A DNA stretch of 64,000 nucleotides from Lucifuga dentata (GCA_014773175.1 VXCM01000150.1:186001-250000), one strand, 5' to 3'; positions 42,056 to 57,415 are shown, counted from the first letter of the stretch. Notes: generated by a model not told the origin, from the letters alone. Program-made: numbers and translations.

Positions 42056-45000
42056 TGGAGGGATGGTAGGGGGAGAGAGAGGGGCACCGGTTGGGAGAGG
42101 GAGAGAGAGAGAGTAGGGGTCATGCTGGAATGGAGGAGAGGGAATGAGAAGTGGCAAAATGGAATTGTTTGGAGCATGGAAAACAAAGTGATTTTTTAGA
42201 CTTTCATTTATTAGAATTTGGCATGCCATCACACATGTCTGCAGCAGTTTGATTATCATTGTCCTCTCTAATCTTTGTAATCCTGTTAGACTGTTGTGGG
42301 ACTGGAGGCGAAGGGATCGGGCCAGACATCCAGACAGCTACAGCCTGAGGGGAGTGATTTATGTTGGACTAATTCCTTTGTTTTGATGTCTTGTTTTTGG
42401 GAAACCCCACCTCTTACACTGCAGCCATGCCAGGCTCAATATCATCTGCACATGGGTCACAATATGCATCACCATACCAACATCTCACTAAAAATGAGTT
42501 GTTTCTGTACAGGAGCCCCTTTCTCTGACCTGAAACCACAGAGATATCAAGCTCAGATGCAGCTGAAAGAACAGTCCACAATAATGCTGCTGAGTGGAAG
42601 TGATTTAAAAGGTAGTGACAAGGAATCATTGTGCAAGAAGCGATTGTGAGCATTCCATGAGGATGTGAGAGAAATCAAGTTTTCACTTATGAGTCATTCA
42701 GAAATAGTCTTTTACATTTGCTGAGCCTGACTGAATTAATTCTGTGTACAATTTTGTGTGAAAAACTACAGTATGTCATCAAAATATAGTTGAAACACTC
42801 TTCAGATCTCGCAGAATTAAAACTCTAAACTGGCCTCAAGGCAGCATTCACTCTCTAAACAAGAAGAATACTGGAGTGACCTCCTTCAGTATGTGTTTAC
42901 TTCATTACAAAATAATTATACAATCTAAAAATGAGGCTTGAACCCTGTGTGGAAACCATATTCCTCATTTCAGGGATGAGACAGCAGATACAGCTTTCTC
43001 AGGGTTCAGGAAAATCAGTGTGATACTAGCTGTGGGCTCGTGTTTTTTAGTCCCAGTCTTCTTTTAACACACATATCCATAAATTGAGATTAGTTGTTGC
43101 TCAGATCTCTCCAGGCTCACTGCACCTCTGCTTACCAAAGTGACATTTTAATGACCCGATTTTTCTTTTCTGTCAGGCAGAGCACCAGCAGGCTGAAGAC
43201 ATTTTAATGAACAAAGGTGGTTACTGGTCACAGCAGCATGTCAACCAGAATCGGCATTAAAGGACCATACGGAGTGATCTGAAAATGCTTCCTAGTGGTG
43301 CATTCAAGTGCTGTAGTGAAGAACTGACAACAGGAAGCATTTTCGGATCATTCTGCACATTTTATTGCACTTAAAAATGCTAAAATTAAGTAACTTCAAA
43401 AAAACCTGAATATACATCTTGTTGGTGATGATGGATTACCTATCCCAAGAATGTTTCAAGTATCAACAATTTGATTTTAATAGCGTACCAGAATGAACTG
43501 AAACCAATGGTGGTCTGGAAAATAGGAAAAAACATTTTTAATTCACTGTTTCAGTAGTATGCTTTGGAAAATAATTGTCAGTAACATTATGTGTATGAAA
43601 ATTCAATATATTTGGCTCAAACATGCAAAATGGTTGGCATGGTCCTTTAATCTTTCAAATTTGGTGAAGCATCAAGTGATATTGGGCAACATCTTGCATC
43701 TTGCTTGTGACTTTAGGGAATTTTATAACAAATGTATAATTCTGTTGATGCATACATATCTGTGTTTTTGCAATCTGACCTCTGTAGGCATTTTGATGAT
43801 ACATAGATTCTGCCATGTACCTCCACAGGCTTGCTTTGTGGATTTCATGCTGATGTCTGTTCTGTAATTGCGTCATACAGTAATACTGAATTCACAAATT
43901 TGTTCAAGGACTATGGAATTAAACGTTCACTCACGGATATATACCGTTAGATGAAGACACTTTTTAAGACCCTTTTTAATTCATGAAGCCTTTGAGAATC
44001 ATGCCAAACATCCATCTCCTCTAAAATGCTCCATATCAGTTCACACACATACATGTACACACTCACATACACCTTTCCCATAATGTCATTTCCTACTCTG
44101 TTCTCACGTTGGCCATTATCACCACAAATGGCGCAGATATCACTGTGATCTTGTTTGTGTTAGAAATGAGGTAAAAATATCACTGTGATCTTATCAGCCT
44201 CTGCTTTCTGGTGTTTACTGTTTGGTTTCCCTCTCTGCAGCGTTGTTTTGACCTGTTGGGTCACCGTAATCGCTCCTGTTCTCCCTGACATCATAAACTT
44301 TCATCTCTGTGTTTGTGGTTGCAAAGCATGTTGCTATGATATGAGTATTCATGTGTGTATTTTGGAAAGATTTTCAGGAAGGGCTTTCGTGAGCCTCTCC
44401 ATCTTTTTGCGCACATCGTCCGAGTCTTATCAAAGGTTGTTGTTATTTTAACCTGGTAACCGAAGTTGGTTGTGACCCTTTAGGCTTCCATACAGGACCC
44501 CAACCTTAGCAACATGGCTAACTGCAGATACACCCTTCCTGCTTCAGTGACTCATTGATTCACCTGGCAGCGTGCACTTGTGGAGGAGAAGGTGATGGTG
44601 TGTTTGTGTAAAAAGGGAAGCAGGGAAGGAGATAGAGAGAATACAAAAGAAATAAAACAGGCCCTGAACTTCCCACAGGTATTAACCTGCTTTGGCAGCT
44701 GACAGTGGGTGCGGGCAGAAAGAGGGAGAGGTGCATGCGGTGGATGGAAGGAAGGGGAGTGTGTAGGGAGGGAGGGTGATTGAAAAAATGATAAGAGTGA
44801 GAGGTCTGCAAGCCAACAGTGAGGTAATGCTGTGTGCGTTTGTGTGTGTTTTGCAGTAGTGGACGGTACATCAACGTAACTGATCTGATACTCCACTTGG
44901 TCCAAATGCCGCTATAAAACCTGCATGACTTTTTTATGAAACCAGGTTTAATGTAGCCTACCGCATAATTTCACATCACAAATTCAAAACATTTCTTCAG

Positions 45001-48000
45001 GTGAGAGTTTTTTAAAGCTGCAGATTAATGACTCCAGCTGGTCCATCTGTGGGCCGTCTGCTATCTGCCAGCCTTAATGAACTGGGAAACCCTCTGCCAC
45101 CCATCTCCTCTCATTAACACCATGAGAACACATGAACACAAATGAGCCACCATTTGTGTTCATGTGTGTGTCTGTGTGTGTTTTTCCTCTACCTTTACCC
45201 CCTTTTGTTATCTTATCACCTGTCCTTTGTTTGGTAATCTTTGCTTCTTCTTTTCTATCTCGTCATCCTTTTGTTTCTCCTCCCTCTGACCTCTCTCCTT
45301 TCTCTCTTCATGCTATGTCTTTCTCTCTGACAAACTCCAGGACTCCTCTAAATTGTTATGTTACTGGACCTGTCACTGTTCTCACCTTTTTTGCCCTTTC
45401 TCTCCGCACTCCCTACATAATTATCCTCCATACCCTTTTCTCAGTTCCTCCTATACAATTAGAGTGCTCACCTTTGCACCTTTGCAGTGCCCCATTTATC
45501 TCGTCTCCTGATCTGTCACAATAGAAACACATTGAATGTGCCTTCACTTGAAGCAAATCCCTTACTGAGTGTTACTCTGCTGCACCAATTTTCACTCCCC
45601 TAACATTTTGCACCTCACATTGCAACCCTTCATCTTCTCTCCACCTGCTTGTGTCCCTCTTCTCAGCTTTGGATAACAGCATTGCACCATACCTCCTGTC
45701 CTTAATCTCCCTCCAAACTGAACTCTCCTTTACTTCACACCTCTTTCACCTCCTATCACCCTATCCATATCTATTCCTCCTCCTTCCGTCTGTCTCTTTC
45801 CCTCCCCACCATGCTCCATCTCCACCTTCTCTTCCCCTCTGGCAGCAAACGGAGACGTGACTACACATCCATGCAGCCCTTTAGGAGAACTCTTACCCAT
45901 AATGCACATTGTGAAATGATTTGCATGAAGGGCGCTGGTGAGGAAGGGAGGATGGGAAGGATAGGTGGAAGAGAAAGAGAGAAGAGAGAGTCATAGGGTA
46001 GAGCAATGGTCTGAATTATTCATTGTTCATCTATAGGAAAGAAGAAATGCATCAAAAAGCAGGAAACAGAAGAAAACACACCTGTCTTCTGTTATCTCTC
46101 CTGAGTGTGAGATCTCTGCCAGCACAAAATCTGTATTTGAAGATGTCCGACATATGCCCCCATCCCCTGCCACAGTTCTGCAGGATAGATTCTGAATTTT
46201 TAAAAATATCTAAATTCTATAAAATGTAGTAAAACTGCATGTTACTACCTGCTCTAGCTTTCCAGGATGCATTAGTACTCGCCACAAGGTCTTAGATGGC
46301 ATTAAAGCATGAGGCCTGGTCATTAAGTTGAACAGAGGTCGTTGGACTTTCTTCCGCATCACACTGATGCCATGGCCCTCCTCTCCCTCGTCTGCAAGGC
46401 TGCAAGTTGAGGTTTTCTTGAATCAGCACCTAACTGCACCTTTGGTTTATCTGAGCAATAAATCACTTGTGATGCTTGCCTTTTTTTGCAAGGGCTCGCG
46501 TGAGGGTGCAAACACATACACGCTAACACAGGCTTACAGGGCAAAAATGAGAAAGTAGACAAGATAAAGAGGGGATGCACATACAAATTTATATTTGTGG
46601 CTCATGCTCGAAACTGTTTCTCTGTGTTTTCTTAACAGAAGTCCTTCTCTCTGGTGTTGGAGGCTCTGGACTACGACAATGAGACATCAGATTCAGGTGA
46701 GGCTGCCATCAGTGTTTGTGTGTGTTTGGGGGATGCATTGTGTGTAGGTGGATGTTCCCATCCACGTATAGGTGCACATGAATATATAGCAAAAGTGAGG
46801 GAAAGAAAGAGAGGAAGAGGAAATCAGAAGCATGGAATTTACATATTTTCCCACAGACAAAGAGAAGACAAAAAGACAGAAAGAGTCTGTTGAGGTTTGT
46901 GTGGTTATGCATGCTAAGCCAATGTGAGTGCATCTTTTGTGTGTATGTGTTTGTGCATTGTATTGTGTGTGTGTGTGATAGTGTCTGGTTAGATGGGCTT
47001 GTATCCCGACCCTTTAATTTCCTGCTTGTCTTTTTGTTGTTGATTCTCCTCATAATCAGGAAAAGCTCCATGACATGGAATGCGAGCTGAATTCTATAAA
47101 AAGCAGGCACAAACACGCACAAACACACACACACACTGACAGATGTTCTTGCGGCTTCCTCATTCCTGTCATGCCATGGCACTCTCTTTCATCCCACCAT
47201 CCTCTACCTCCATTTCCACAGTGAAGGTACTGCATTTGCATCCAAAAGATGGTGGCAGAGATAATGAAAATCTGGGCACAGATCATTCTCTTTTTTACTC
47301 TCTCCTGCCCTCTTCCATCTCTCCTTCCCTCTGTCCTCCAGCAATGCTCTTACATCTTGTTTGTGCTATCTGCTGTTTTCCCTGAGCCCATACATCGGGT
47401 GTAAAGCCTGTCACTAGGCTGACAGCTTAGCTCAACCAAAGCACACTGAGCTCTACTGCTAATCAAGGCTTACCGAGGAACAGAAACTGATGCAGTCCTT
47501 GGAAAGTGAAAGTCTGAACAGTTTAAATACCAACGACCTTCACTGTAGCTAGTGTAAATGTAGGTGTATCCTTTATCTGTTACACTAAGCCGTTAGGCAG
47601 CTTCAATTTCCCAGGTCTCTTCCTTCCGTCTCCATGTTTCTAATGTCATTTTGGGTGTGTCTGTGGGATGTGCTGGTGTGTTCACCCGTATCGACGTAGC
47701 ATTCACAGCAAAAATCACTGCCACTGCAGGAGAGCAAGCGAAATTCAATATTAGATGCGTTATAATCCAGCCAAGCTTGCCCTTAAAACCCACAGCACAT
47801 GTTTAGAGTTAGTTCTTCTATCCGAATGAGAATTATTTTATCTAGACGACTGATTACAACCAGAACTGAAAGCAAAAACCAAAACTAAACTGCCATGAAA
47901 ATGACCCAGCTACACGAGACATGTTACCCTGCCAATCTATTGGTTCTCATGGGTTTATTGATTTGTTGGTTCATGTGATATTGAATGGAAGTCAAAAGGA

Positions 48001-48629
48001 TAAGTTTTCTCTCCTGCAGTGTTTTTGCAGCCACTGGCAAACACTTTACAGCTAATACCAGACGGTGGGGACGATCACAGATCTCCCAGAGAGAGACATT
48101 TGAGTGTGTTTGTTACCTAAAGTAAATCCATGCGTGTCTTCTCATACATGTTTACCGTGTGTGCCATTTCATCCAATCATATTGCAGAGGAAATCAGACT
48201 CTGATACGCCTTTGTTGCTGTGCATTTCTTGTAGTCATTTTTGCACTCTCCCTCTTCCAATTCTGTTATTTGGTAGAGAAATGCTAATGATAAAATTAGT
48301 CCTTTGATTTGCAAAGAGTCATAAAGCAATTAAAACCCACAATGCACTGCAGTAGCTTTAACAGCGTTTGGTCTCTCAGAGTTGGAGTGCTAATTGTAGG
48401 CGGTACGAGTTGAGGGATGGTGCACGGCTGAGCTACCAACGCTCTGTTCAATTTACCCTTTGACCGTATACTCTCTTAGACACACACTTGTGCACATGCT
48501 TACACACACAACACACACACTGGCCAGTATGTGCCCCTGTTTTCATTCTTTTGTGTCAAACCGTGGTGATCTCATCTCTCCATCAGCCAGGTTGTTATTT
48601 GTTATGTGTGCTAATAGCTGCCTCCTTCC

Positions 48630-48684
<55 letters not shown>

Positions 48685-51600
48685 CTACACCATCCCTATT
48701 TCATGCTCCTTCTCCATCTCTGAGTTACTTCCAACAAGGCTTCCCTTTCTGCGTTGCTATCTAGCTATCTTTTCCTATATACCCCCCCCCCCCCCCCCNC
48801 CAACCGTCTCTTAAACACACACGCACATACACACACAATGAGACACACACATGCACATTCTCGGTGCTTTGTCTGTGTTAATACCCTGTCAGGGAGGATT
48901 ATAACCGAGTTGGGGATGACAGCGCCTCTGGGAAATCCCCGCTGGGGGTCAGGAGTTGCAGCCATGGGCCCAGCACTGCCCTGGGCCCTGTCTGGCCCCT
49001 CTCTGGTGTTCAGGCTCACTCTCTGCCCCCACCCTCTTTTCTCTACAGACCCCGACCCTTTCTTCTTGTAGTTGGCCCTTCCTTTGCTGTTCATACAGTT
49101 TTTTTCAGTTCTCGGTCTGTTTTTGCTGTCTGGTCATCTGACAGGGCTTCTCCAAATCACTATTGCAGGTTTCTGACTGTCATGTGATCTTTGTTTTTAC
49201 AACATATTCAAAAACATTTGCTGGCACACAAATCCACTTTGTGAAAATGAAGCAGAGAGCTTTAAAGGCCCTGCACACTCACACAGGTGTTTTCTATTAT
49301 CTGGCTGATCAGACCTCTGCTCAGGTTGAAGATGGAGCTATATTGTGAGTTTATCACCAAACTACTTATGTTTAAAGGGCCATACCACCATTTTGCATGT
49401 TTGAGCCTAATATACCTATTCAATTTTCATACACGTAACGTTACTGACAATCATTTCCCAAAGCATACTACTGGAACGGTGNCTATTCAATTTTCATACA
49501 CGTAACGTTACTGACAATCATTTCCCAAAGCATACTACTGGAACGGTGCGTTAAAAAAAAAATTTCCTACCTTCCAGACTGCCATTAGCTTCAGTTCATT
49601 CTGGTAGCTGTTAAAATCAACTTGTTGATACTTGAAACTTTCTTGGGATAGGTAATCCATCATCGCAAACAAGACGTNTAAAATCAACTTGTTGATACTT
49701 GAAACTTTCTTGGGATAGGTAATCCATCATCGCAAACAAGACGTATATTCAAGTTTTTTTGAAGTTTCGTAATTTTAGCGCTTAAGCGTAATAAAAAGCA
49801 TGTAGTGAATGTGTGTCTCCACTGGGGAATATAGTCCCAAAAGAAGACCTGCATTTATCGAAAAATTTTAGCAGCTGTGACTTCATAATTTTGTGCAACT
49901 ATTAGCAGCCGAAACATCGATTTTTAAGGTGGGTGTATCGCTTGAATATTTGATTTTGAAAGATTAAGAGATTTTGTAAAATATCAGGAAAGCTGAAATA
50001 CAGTTTTATCCTTTGGGAAATGATTGTCAGTAACCTTACTCGTATGATAATTGAAGATATTAAGCTCAAACATGCAAAATGGTAGTATGTTCCTTTTAGA
50101 AGCAAATGTGAATTGTGCTGTTTTAATGAGTGTGACAAAGATCAGGCACAGTCTGTACACACCCACACAGTCTTAAGTAGAGGTCTAATCAGTCACAGTA
50201 AGTGAATACACCTGTGTGGGTGTACCATATTTGAAGCTGCATTATGTGATTTTTTTTTTTTCTTACCACTAGGTTACAGAAAGACTCCAAAACAGAGTCA
50301 CATAGACAAATGTAAATCTAATATTCTTGGTATTTCAGCTCTGGTTTGGATGCCAGCTCCTCTATAAAAATGCTCGGCTCTCTCGGGTTTGCGATATGCA
50401 CAGGGGCAGCCAGGCAGCTTGCATACAGATGTCTTGTGTTAGCTCTTGTGCTGAGAGCATTTTTCTATGGTTTCATAGAAAGTGACAGCTGCCTACTGTT
50501 CCAAATGATCCAGTTTTGTTACAGATTTTTCAGAACAGTCTGTGACTGAGTACTGCACAGAGCTGCAAAGCTAGTGTTGATTCTCAGTGGTACTGGCAGT
50601 ATTAACAAACCTTTCACAAAAATTCGGAGTCAGTTTTAACGTGAAAATGCTTTATATCTATTTTGGCATTTCATTATGGATATTGAACATTTAAGGAAAT
50701 GGTTTAAATACAGATTATATTGTAGTGGAAATGTTTAGCAAGTAATGGTATATTTGTTATTATCCACATAAGCATGGACTACTCCGCCTACACTAGTATG
50801 GAAGCTCGAAACTGTCAAAATAAAAAAAAAAGAATAAATAAATGACTTAATCAAGCAATCAATCAATCAATAAGGAAGGAAATAAATATATATAGAAATA
50901 AAAAATAAAGAAATAAATATATATATGGTCATGAATAAATACAGAAATGAATGCTCAAGGAAATAAATAAATATGGGAATAATTGAGTACAAAAATGATT
51001 AAGGAAATAAATAGTGTAATAAATAAATGATACATACCCATTTATTCATTAATTGCATTTCTAAATTTATTTATTTATGTGTACATATATTTATTTTTGC
51101 ATTTTTATTGCATTTATATTTATTTATTTATTAATTTATTTATTGAGCCATTTATTTATTCATTTATTTATTTGTTATTTTGGCAGTTTCGGGCTTCCAT
51201 ACACTCGCAGTTCCTCTGGGTCTGTCTCAAATCCCACCAGTACGACAGAATACAAAATAATGGCAGATGACATATTTTAATCTAAAAGTTAAAAGTTTCA
51301 AATAATTATTTTCATGTACTCTCTTCTTCTTCCCGCCTCCCTCAGGTCAGTTGATTGAGCGTGTTCTCCTCTCGTCCATGTTGAACCCGGGAGAACAGTG
51401 GCAGACCTACCGTCACCATGGACGGACTCTCAGCCTGGAGTACCGACTGCGCTTCCGCTGTGACTCCAGCTATTACGGGCCTTTTTGCAACAAGTTCTGC
51501 CGCGCACGTGATGACTTCTTTGGTCACTTTGGCTGTGATCCCAATGGCTCCAAGGTCTGCAAGGATGGCTGGACTGGACCAGATTGCAGTAAACGTAAGA

Positions 51601-52695
51601 GATTGTACATTCATGTGCAGGATGTTTCTTATGTTTTGATTGGCTTAGCCACTTTTAATGCAGTTAAAATACTCAAATAAAACCTTATAACAGTTCATTT
51701 ACATATTTACACATTAACAAGGATCAGTACACCAATACTTAATCAGTAGTTTAGCTTGGCCTTCATTTATGTAACAACAACTGCTACAGTATCAATTATA
51801 TTGATTATAAAAATGTATTTTAGTTCTTTTTATATGAGAATGTTTCATAATTTGCTTCCTGAGTTTCATTCCAAAATGCTGCGCACCCATTTGGGAAATA
51901 TTTTTTCACAAATGTGGAGTGACTATTCTAAAATTATAAATGATTCTAATTTTTAACCAGATTTATTCTGTAGACAAGCTGATTTAAATGATTTATGATG
52001 GTGTTTTGCATCTTTTCTATTTGCCCACATTCCTACATTACCTGGAAGGTAATTCCTGGAAGGGGGTTTCCAAGGTTTCTTCCATTTTCCCTGTTAATTC
52101 ATTTAGCTTCATTGGACGATGTGTGGGGGATTATTCTCCATCTGTCTGTGACTCATCATTTGGATGACCTCATTCTATGCCCTCTGAGTCACATCGCAAT
52201 GTTAAAAGTGAATAGAGGAAACCAGAGTGGAAACCATGGGAACCCTGAAGGACATTCAGCTAGTGTAAGGACATCCTGCAGCCCTACCCATCCCGGCCTC
52301 CTCTCACTTCATCCGACTTCCTCTGTAGCAGGTTGCTGATTGGACTGGGGAGAAACAGGAAGTGTGAAAAGTTAGTCAAGGTCCATTTGCTACCTCCTGC
52401 AGGTTACTGGAGTTCAGGGAGTTACGCTGTTGTCTCCTCCACCTGTAGGAGGTTGAACACTTTTTACTGTTCACATAGTTTTATATATATATATATATAT
52501 ATGTATATAATATTCAGATGAAGAAAGCGTATGGATTTCAGATTAATCACTTTTCATAAAGACTATATATCCTGTGTAGATGACTTTTGAGGTTTCTTTT
52601 AGGTGACAAGAACCATACGGATGATCCATGTTGTACTGTTCACTTTATGTAAGCAGTTCAATTGTGTGTTTTGCATATGTGGTTATTTTGTCTAT

Positions 52696-52739
<44 letters not shown>

Positions 52740-55700
52740 CACAGCGGTGTGCAAACAGGGCTGTCATCAGGTCCACGGCTCCTGTACTGTCCCTGGAGAA
52801 TGCAAGTGAGTCAAATAAAAACTTAAAATTTACATAATTACATAAATTCATATCATTTTTACTATGACCTTTGACCTGATGGGTTGTACATTTGTAAATA
52901 TTGTTTTGTAAATATAGTTTAGTCATGTTAAGTATTGAATACTTTATTTCCTCTTCTGATATTACCCCAATAATCGGTGATAAACAGGCAGTTTTATCCA
53001 GATCAACTTACAGTTTTGTCTCTTGCATCTCTGCCCTCATCTCCACTTCCAGATGCCACTATGGCTGGCAGGGTCCCATGTGTGACCAGTGTGTGACGTT
53101 TCCTGGCTGTGTGTACGGCGGCTGCACTGAGCCCTGGCAGTGTGTGTGTGATGTCAACTGGGGAGGACTGCTGTGTGATAAAGGTCAGATGTGTGACACC
53201 TTCATTGGAAAGTTTTGAAGGAAGGGCAAAAATAAAGCTCTGGTAAACTCCATTTAGAGCTTATTGAAAGATTCTGAGTGTACAACAAGAAAAAGAAAAG
53301 AAACTACAAATCAGTGAATTTGTTGGTTTGTAATCTAATTTTAATTTATTTTCATAATTTAATACACATTTTGAAGATTTTTCCATAGTTCAACACAAAG
53401 TGGCAAAAGAATAGAGGGACTGTGTCTTTTGTGTAAAGTTGAAAAAGGTTTGTGTGTGTGTCTGTGTGAGATTGTGTGTGTATCAGTTTGTCAGGTGTGT
53501 TTCCTCGCACTGATCTTCTCTATAAGATAACACATGACTCTCCCTGAGGGCTTTGCTCTCCTCTCTTTAACTTTTCCCACAACACTAATTCTTCCAACAT
53601 TATTCCAGCGTATATACACCCCACCTTCCCCTCCACTGACCAAGCACCCCCCCCANCAACTCTGTCACACTGTGGGACCTGGGATCCAGGAGCCAAACCA
53701 GTGCCCATGGGACAGTGTATTGTGAGGAGGAAAGGCGATAGCCTTGGGTAAAGTAAATGTGAGCGGGGCTGGGCTGGGTGAAGCTAGGTGGGGTCCTAAG
53801 CTGTTTCTGCATTCAGCCATGCTGTGTGAAGAGCTGAGACAAAGAAACTGTGAGCATGGAGGAGATCATCAGAGAAAGTAACTCAGCCTCAACCTGGAAA
53901 CAATAAACACTACACAACACGAGAACGAGAATGTACGAGAATGTGACTTGACTTATGAGTATATGTGATTCTGTTGATCTTTATCTATGTTGCACTTTTG
54001 ATAGTATGCTGAATACATTGTAATGTTCCTTTTTTTTTTTTAATTGATCTTTGCACATTTGTGCTGTCCCACATCTAACTTCAGACTGACTTTATGGTTT
54101 CTGTCTTTTATTGTGAGTGTGTTATTGTGTTCTGTGTGAGCTGCTCTGGAATTGCCCCTTGAGAGATAAATAAAGTTATATCGTATCGTATCGTATCGTA
54201 TCGTAAACCCTGTAGCTACCAGTCTGAACAGTGTGAACAGTGGGCAGGCCTGGATTCACTTCACTATACTGTGGATGTGTGTTTATGTTTGTCGGAGAGA
54301 ATTAACATTGTGTGAACAGTAAACTACTGTACACTTATTTTCTCATGTCAGACTGTATGCAAGTTACCCTGCTACACCTTGTTGCTTGTGCTTATGCTGC
54401 ACACTTAAACTTAACATTGCTGCAGCTGACCCGGAAGCTAATCTAACTTCACATTGCATATTATTGTGTGTGTTCTTATGTGATCCTGAGAGTTGCAGTT
54501 TATTTTATCGTCATCTCGTCAACTGAAACATGATCCACCAGGGATCTGAGTTGAGAAGCCATCTTTTGTTTGCTAGCCGAGTGGGAAAGCTGACAGTTAG
54601 AAGGCACCAGCATGTGTGTGTTTTCATTTACACCAGAAAGTCTTGATATCCTAGTAACACAGATCTCAGATATCTAACTTCCTTTGTTACATATCCAATA
54701 ACAAATCTAATAGCCATGACACCAGATTACATGATAGGTTAGCTTTTAAAGTTCCTTGTGCCAACACTGAATGGGTTTCCTGTAACACAACTTGAAGCTA
54801 GAGACACTAATTCCTTAGGACGTCAAAGTCTTACTTTTTGATATATTTAATATTATTTGAGACAGTGCTGAGTGTCTGTGCATGTATTTATGTGTGTGTG
54901 TGTGTGTGTGTGTGTGTGACTGTTTTGTGTGGTTGAATCCTCTTGGTTGTGAGTTTATGTGTATATAATTTGCTCTTAAGTCTCTCTCTTACAAAAGAGA
55001 TTTTGTTCTTGTGAGACTTCCTGTAATTAAAGCTTAACTAACCCACAAGCCTGTATGGTCATTTGTGTATTTATATGGAGCCATGTGTATTGTAGCCCAT
55101 GAACTAAAATTTAATTACAATAAATAACTTCTCTTCATCTCAGATCTGAACTACTGTGGCACCCACCAGCCCTGTAAGAACGGTGGGACCTGCACCAACA
55201 CAGAGCCAAACGAGTATCAGTGTGAGTGCCAGGAAGGTTTCCGAGGGCGCAACTGTGACATTGGTGAGTGTGACTTTACCATCCAAACTGCTGAAAAATG
55301 AAATGCATTATATGTATTATGGAAATACTTTGAAACCTTACCAAACAGGCAATAAAACAGCAGAGGAGAAACAAAACCAACACTGAAGTTATACAACGAT
55401 GCATTTGTGTCAGAGGAACTTCCAAATCTGGTTTTGCTGAATTTGCAGCTATAAGCGGCGTATCGATTCAGGCTGAACAAGGTGATTTTTGGCCAGAGGG
55501 ATAAATTGTTTGATCTAACTTTGACTACCAGCTTAGTCACTGATCAGGTGTTTGTCAGGAGAAAATATTGTGTTGCTTTCTATAACTATAGTTCCCATGA
55601 TGCTGTGATAGTGCACCTAAGGCTCATGGAAATTGGAGTTTTTGAATGCTAACAACATAAAGTGAATGCTGCTCACAATTTTATTGGCAAGTAAAATTGC

Positions 55701-57415
55701 AAATAGCAATTTAGCTCAGAATACACATCTCACATTCAAACTTCTTGCTCCTTAAATCACATCCGAGTGATGTCAGGGAGAGCGAGGGGAGGGAGGCAGA
55801 AAGACCCTCTTTGAAACAGGAAGCTGCTCTGGTTATTTGTCTTGGAATTTGTCTTAATTTTGAGAATAGTAAAATAATAAGCGTCGTTCTCGCCTCCCAT
55901 CAGTGGAACATGCGTGCTTATCGTCTCCCTGTATGAATGGAGCCACCTGTGTGGAAGACCCAACTGGTTTTAGCTGCATCTGTACTGACGGCTGGAAAGG
56001 ACACACCTGCGCAGAGGGTGATTGTCAATACTACACACACACACACACACACCCTCACACACACACACACACACACACTCAATAACTTTGAGCTTACAGG
56101 TGGGGCAGTATGAGATTGCCTGTGATTGGTTGTTATTGGATCAAAGCCAGTAAGTAATTTAATCAATCCACCAGAGGAAGCTAATTTAGCCTGAACACAA
56201 ACAGCATCAACAGCAATCAGAGATCTGTCTCGCCGTCTCTCATTCTTTGTACATATGTGCACACTTGTGTATGCATGTGCTATGTGCTTGCACTGCCAAC
56301 AAATGGAATAGACATAGACTGATTTAATGTAAATGGAGGTGACACTGAGTTACATGCATTTTTCTCACGAGTCATACATTTCTTGCCTATGTTGCACTGT
56401 CCCTCGTGCTGCATTTCCTATCCACATATATCTATTTTTGTCTACAGTTTTGTATTTCATTATAGTTTACAGGTGTTTTAAAAACATCTGGAATGATCAC
56501 TTATGACCAAATTTCACTTTCCTGCTCAGATTTGATTTAAACTCTGGAGGAACTATTTATTACCACTGATAAAAATGCACATCTGTTTTCAGCCTTAAAG
56601 GACCATACCGTCCATTTTGCATGTTCAAGCCTAATATATTAGATTTTCATACATGTAATGTTACTGACAATCGTTTCCCAAAGCATAATACTGGAACGGT
56701 AAATTAAAAAATTTTTCCTACCTTCCAGACCATCATTGGTTTCAGTTCATTCTGGTATGCTATTAAAATCAACTTGTTGATACTTGAAACGATCTTGGGA
56801 TAGGTAATCCATCATCATGAACAACACGTGTATTCAAGTTTTTTTTTTTTGAAGTTACGTAATTTTAGCGTTTAAGTGCAATAAAAAGCACCGGGGAATA
56901 TAGTCCCAAAAGAAGACCTGTGTTTATGGAAAAATTTTAATGGCCATGACTTCATAAGGCTGCGTAACTATTAGCAGGTGAAACATCGATATTTAAAGTG
57001 AGTGTATTGCTTGAATATTTGATGTTGAAAGATTAAGAAATTTTGCAAAATATCAGGAAAGCTGAAATATGGTTTTATCCTTTGGGAAATGATTGTCAGT
57101 AACCTTACATGTATGAAAATTGAATATATTAGGCTCAAACATGCAAAATGGCCGGTATATTCCTTTAAAGCTAGAAAAGAGGATAACAATGACCATTCGG
57201 AAATTCACCCTCAGATTTGAAACTAAAGTTGATCATCAGATAACTTGAATTTTTGGGTCACACTAAAAGGGTGAAAACGTGCATTTGTTTTGATTTTTGG
57301 TTTTACATCATCGAACCTGTGATTTCAAAGCAGAAAGAAGACTTAAACAACATTCATTCGCCAACAGCTGAGATGACTCTTTGAACATTGAGCCCCTGTG
57401 CAACATCACTACATC

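Larger units (their letters stand above)
32350..46638. other. Jagged-like gene intron 2 (14.3 kb)
   Basis: The largest intron, between the MNNL exon and the [14 protein letters not shown] exon. I see no further coding exon. Contents: (CA)n/(TG)n 33748-33795 and 33976-34039, a LINE-like fragment 35651-35985, MITE copies 36118-36811 and 43257-43650, (GATA)n 38305-38406, a 161-bp gap, large (CT)n tracts 39839-40087 and a LINE-tail fragment near 40090. Enhancers may lie here but cannot be recognised by eye. Confidence 0.8.
46697..51345. other. Jagged-like gene intron 3 (4.6 kb)
   Basis: No coding exon seen. Contains (CT)n/(CA)n near 48630-48680, a C-run with a single N (48799), a MITE copy (49372-50099) and an A/T-rich TIR element (50797-51201) whose end is 144 bp before exon 4. 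Confidence 0.85.
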
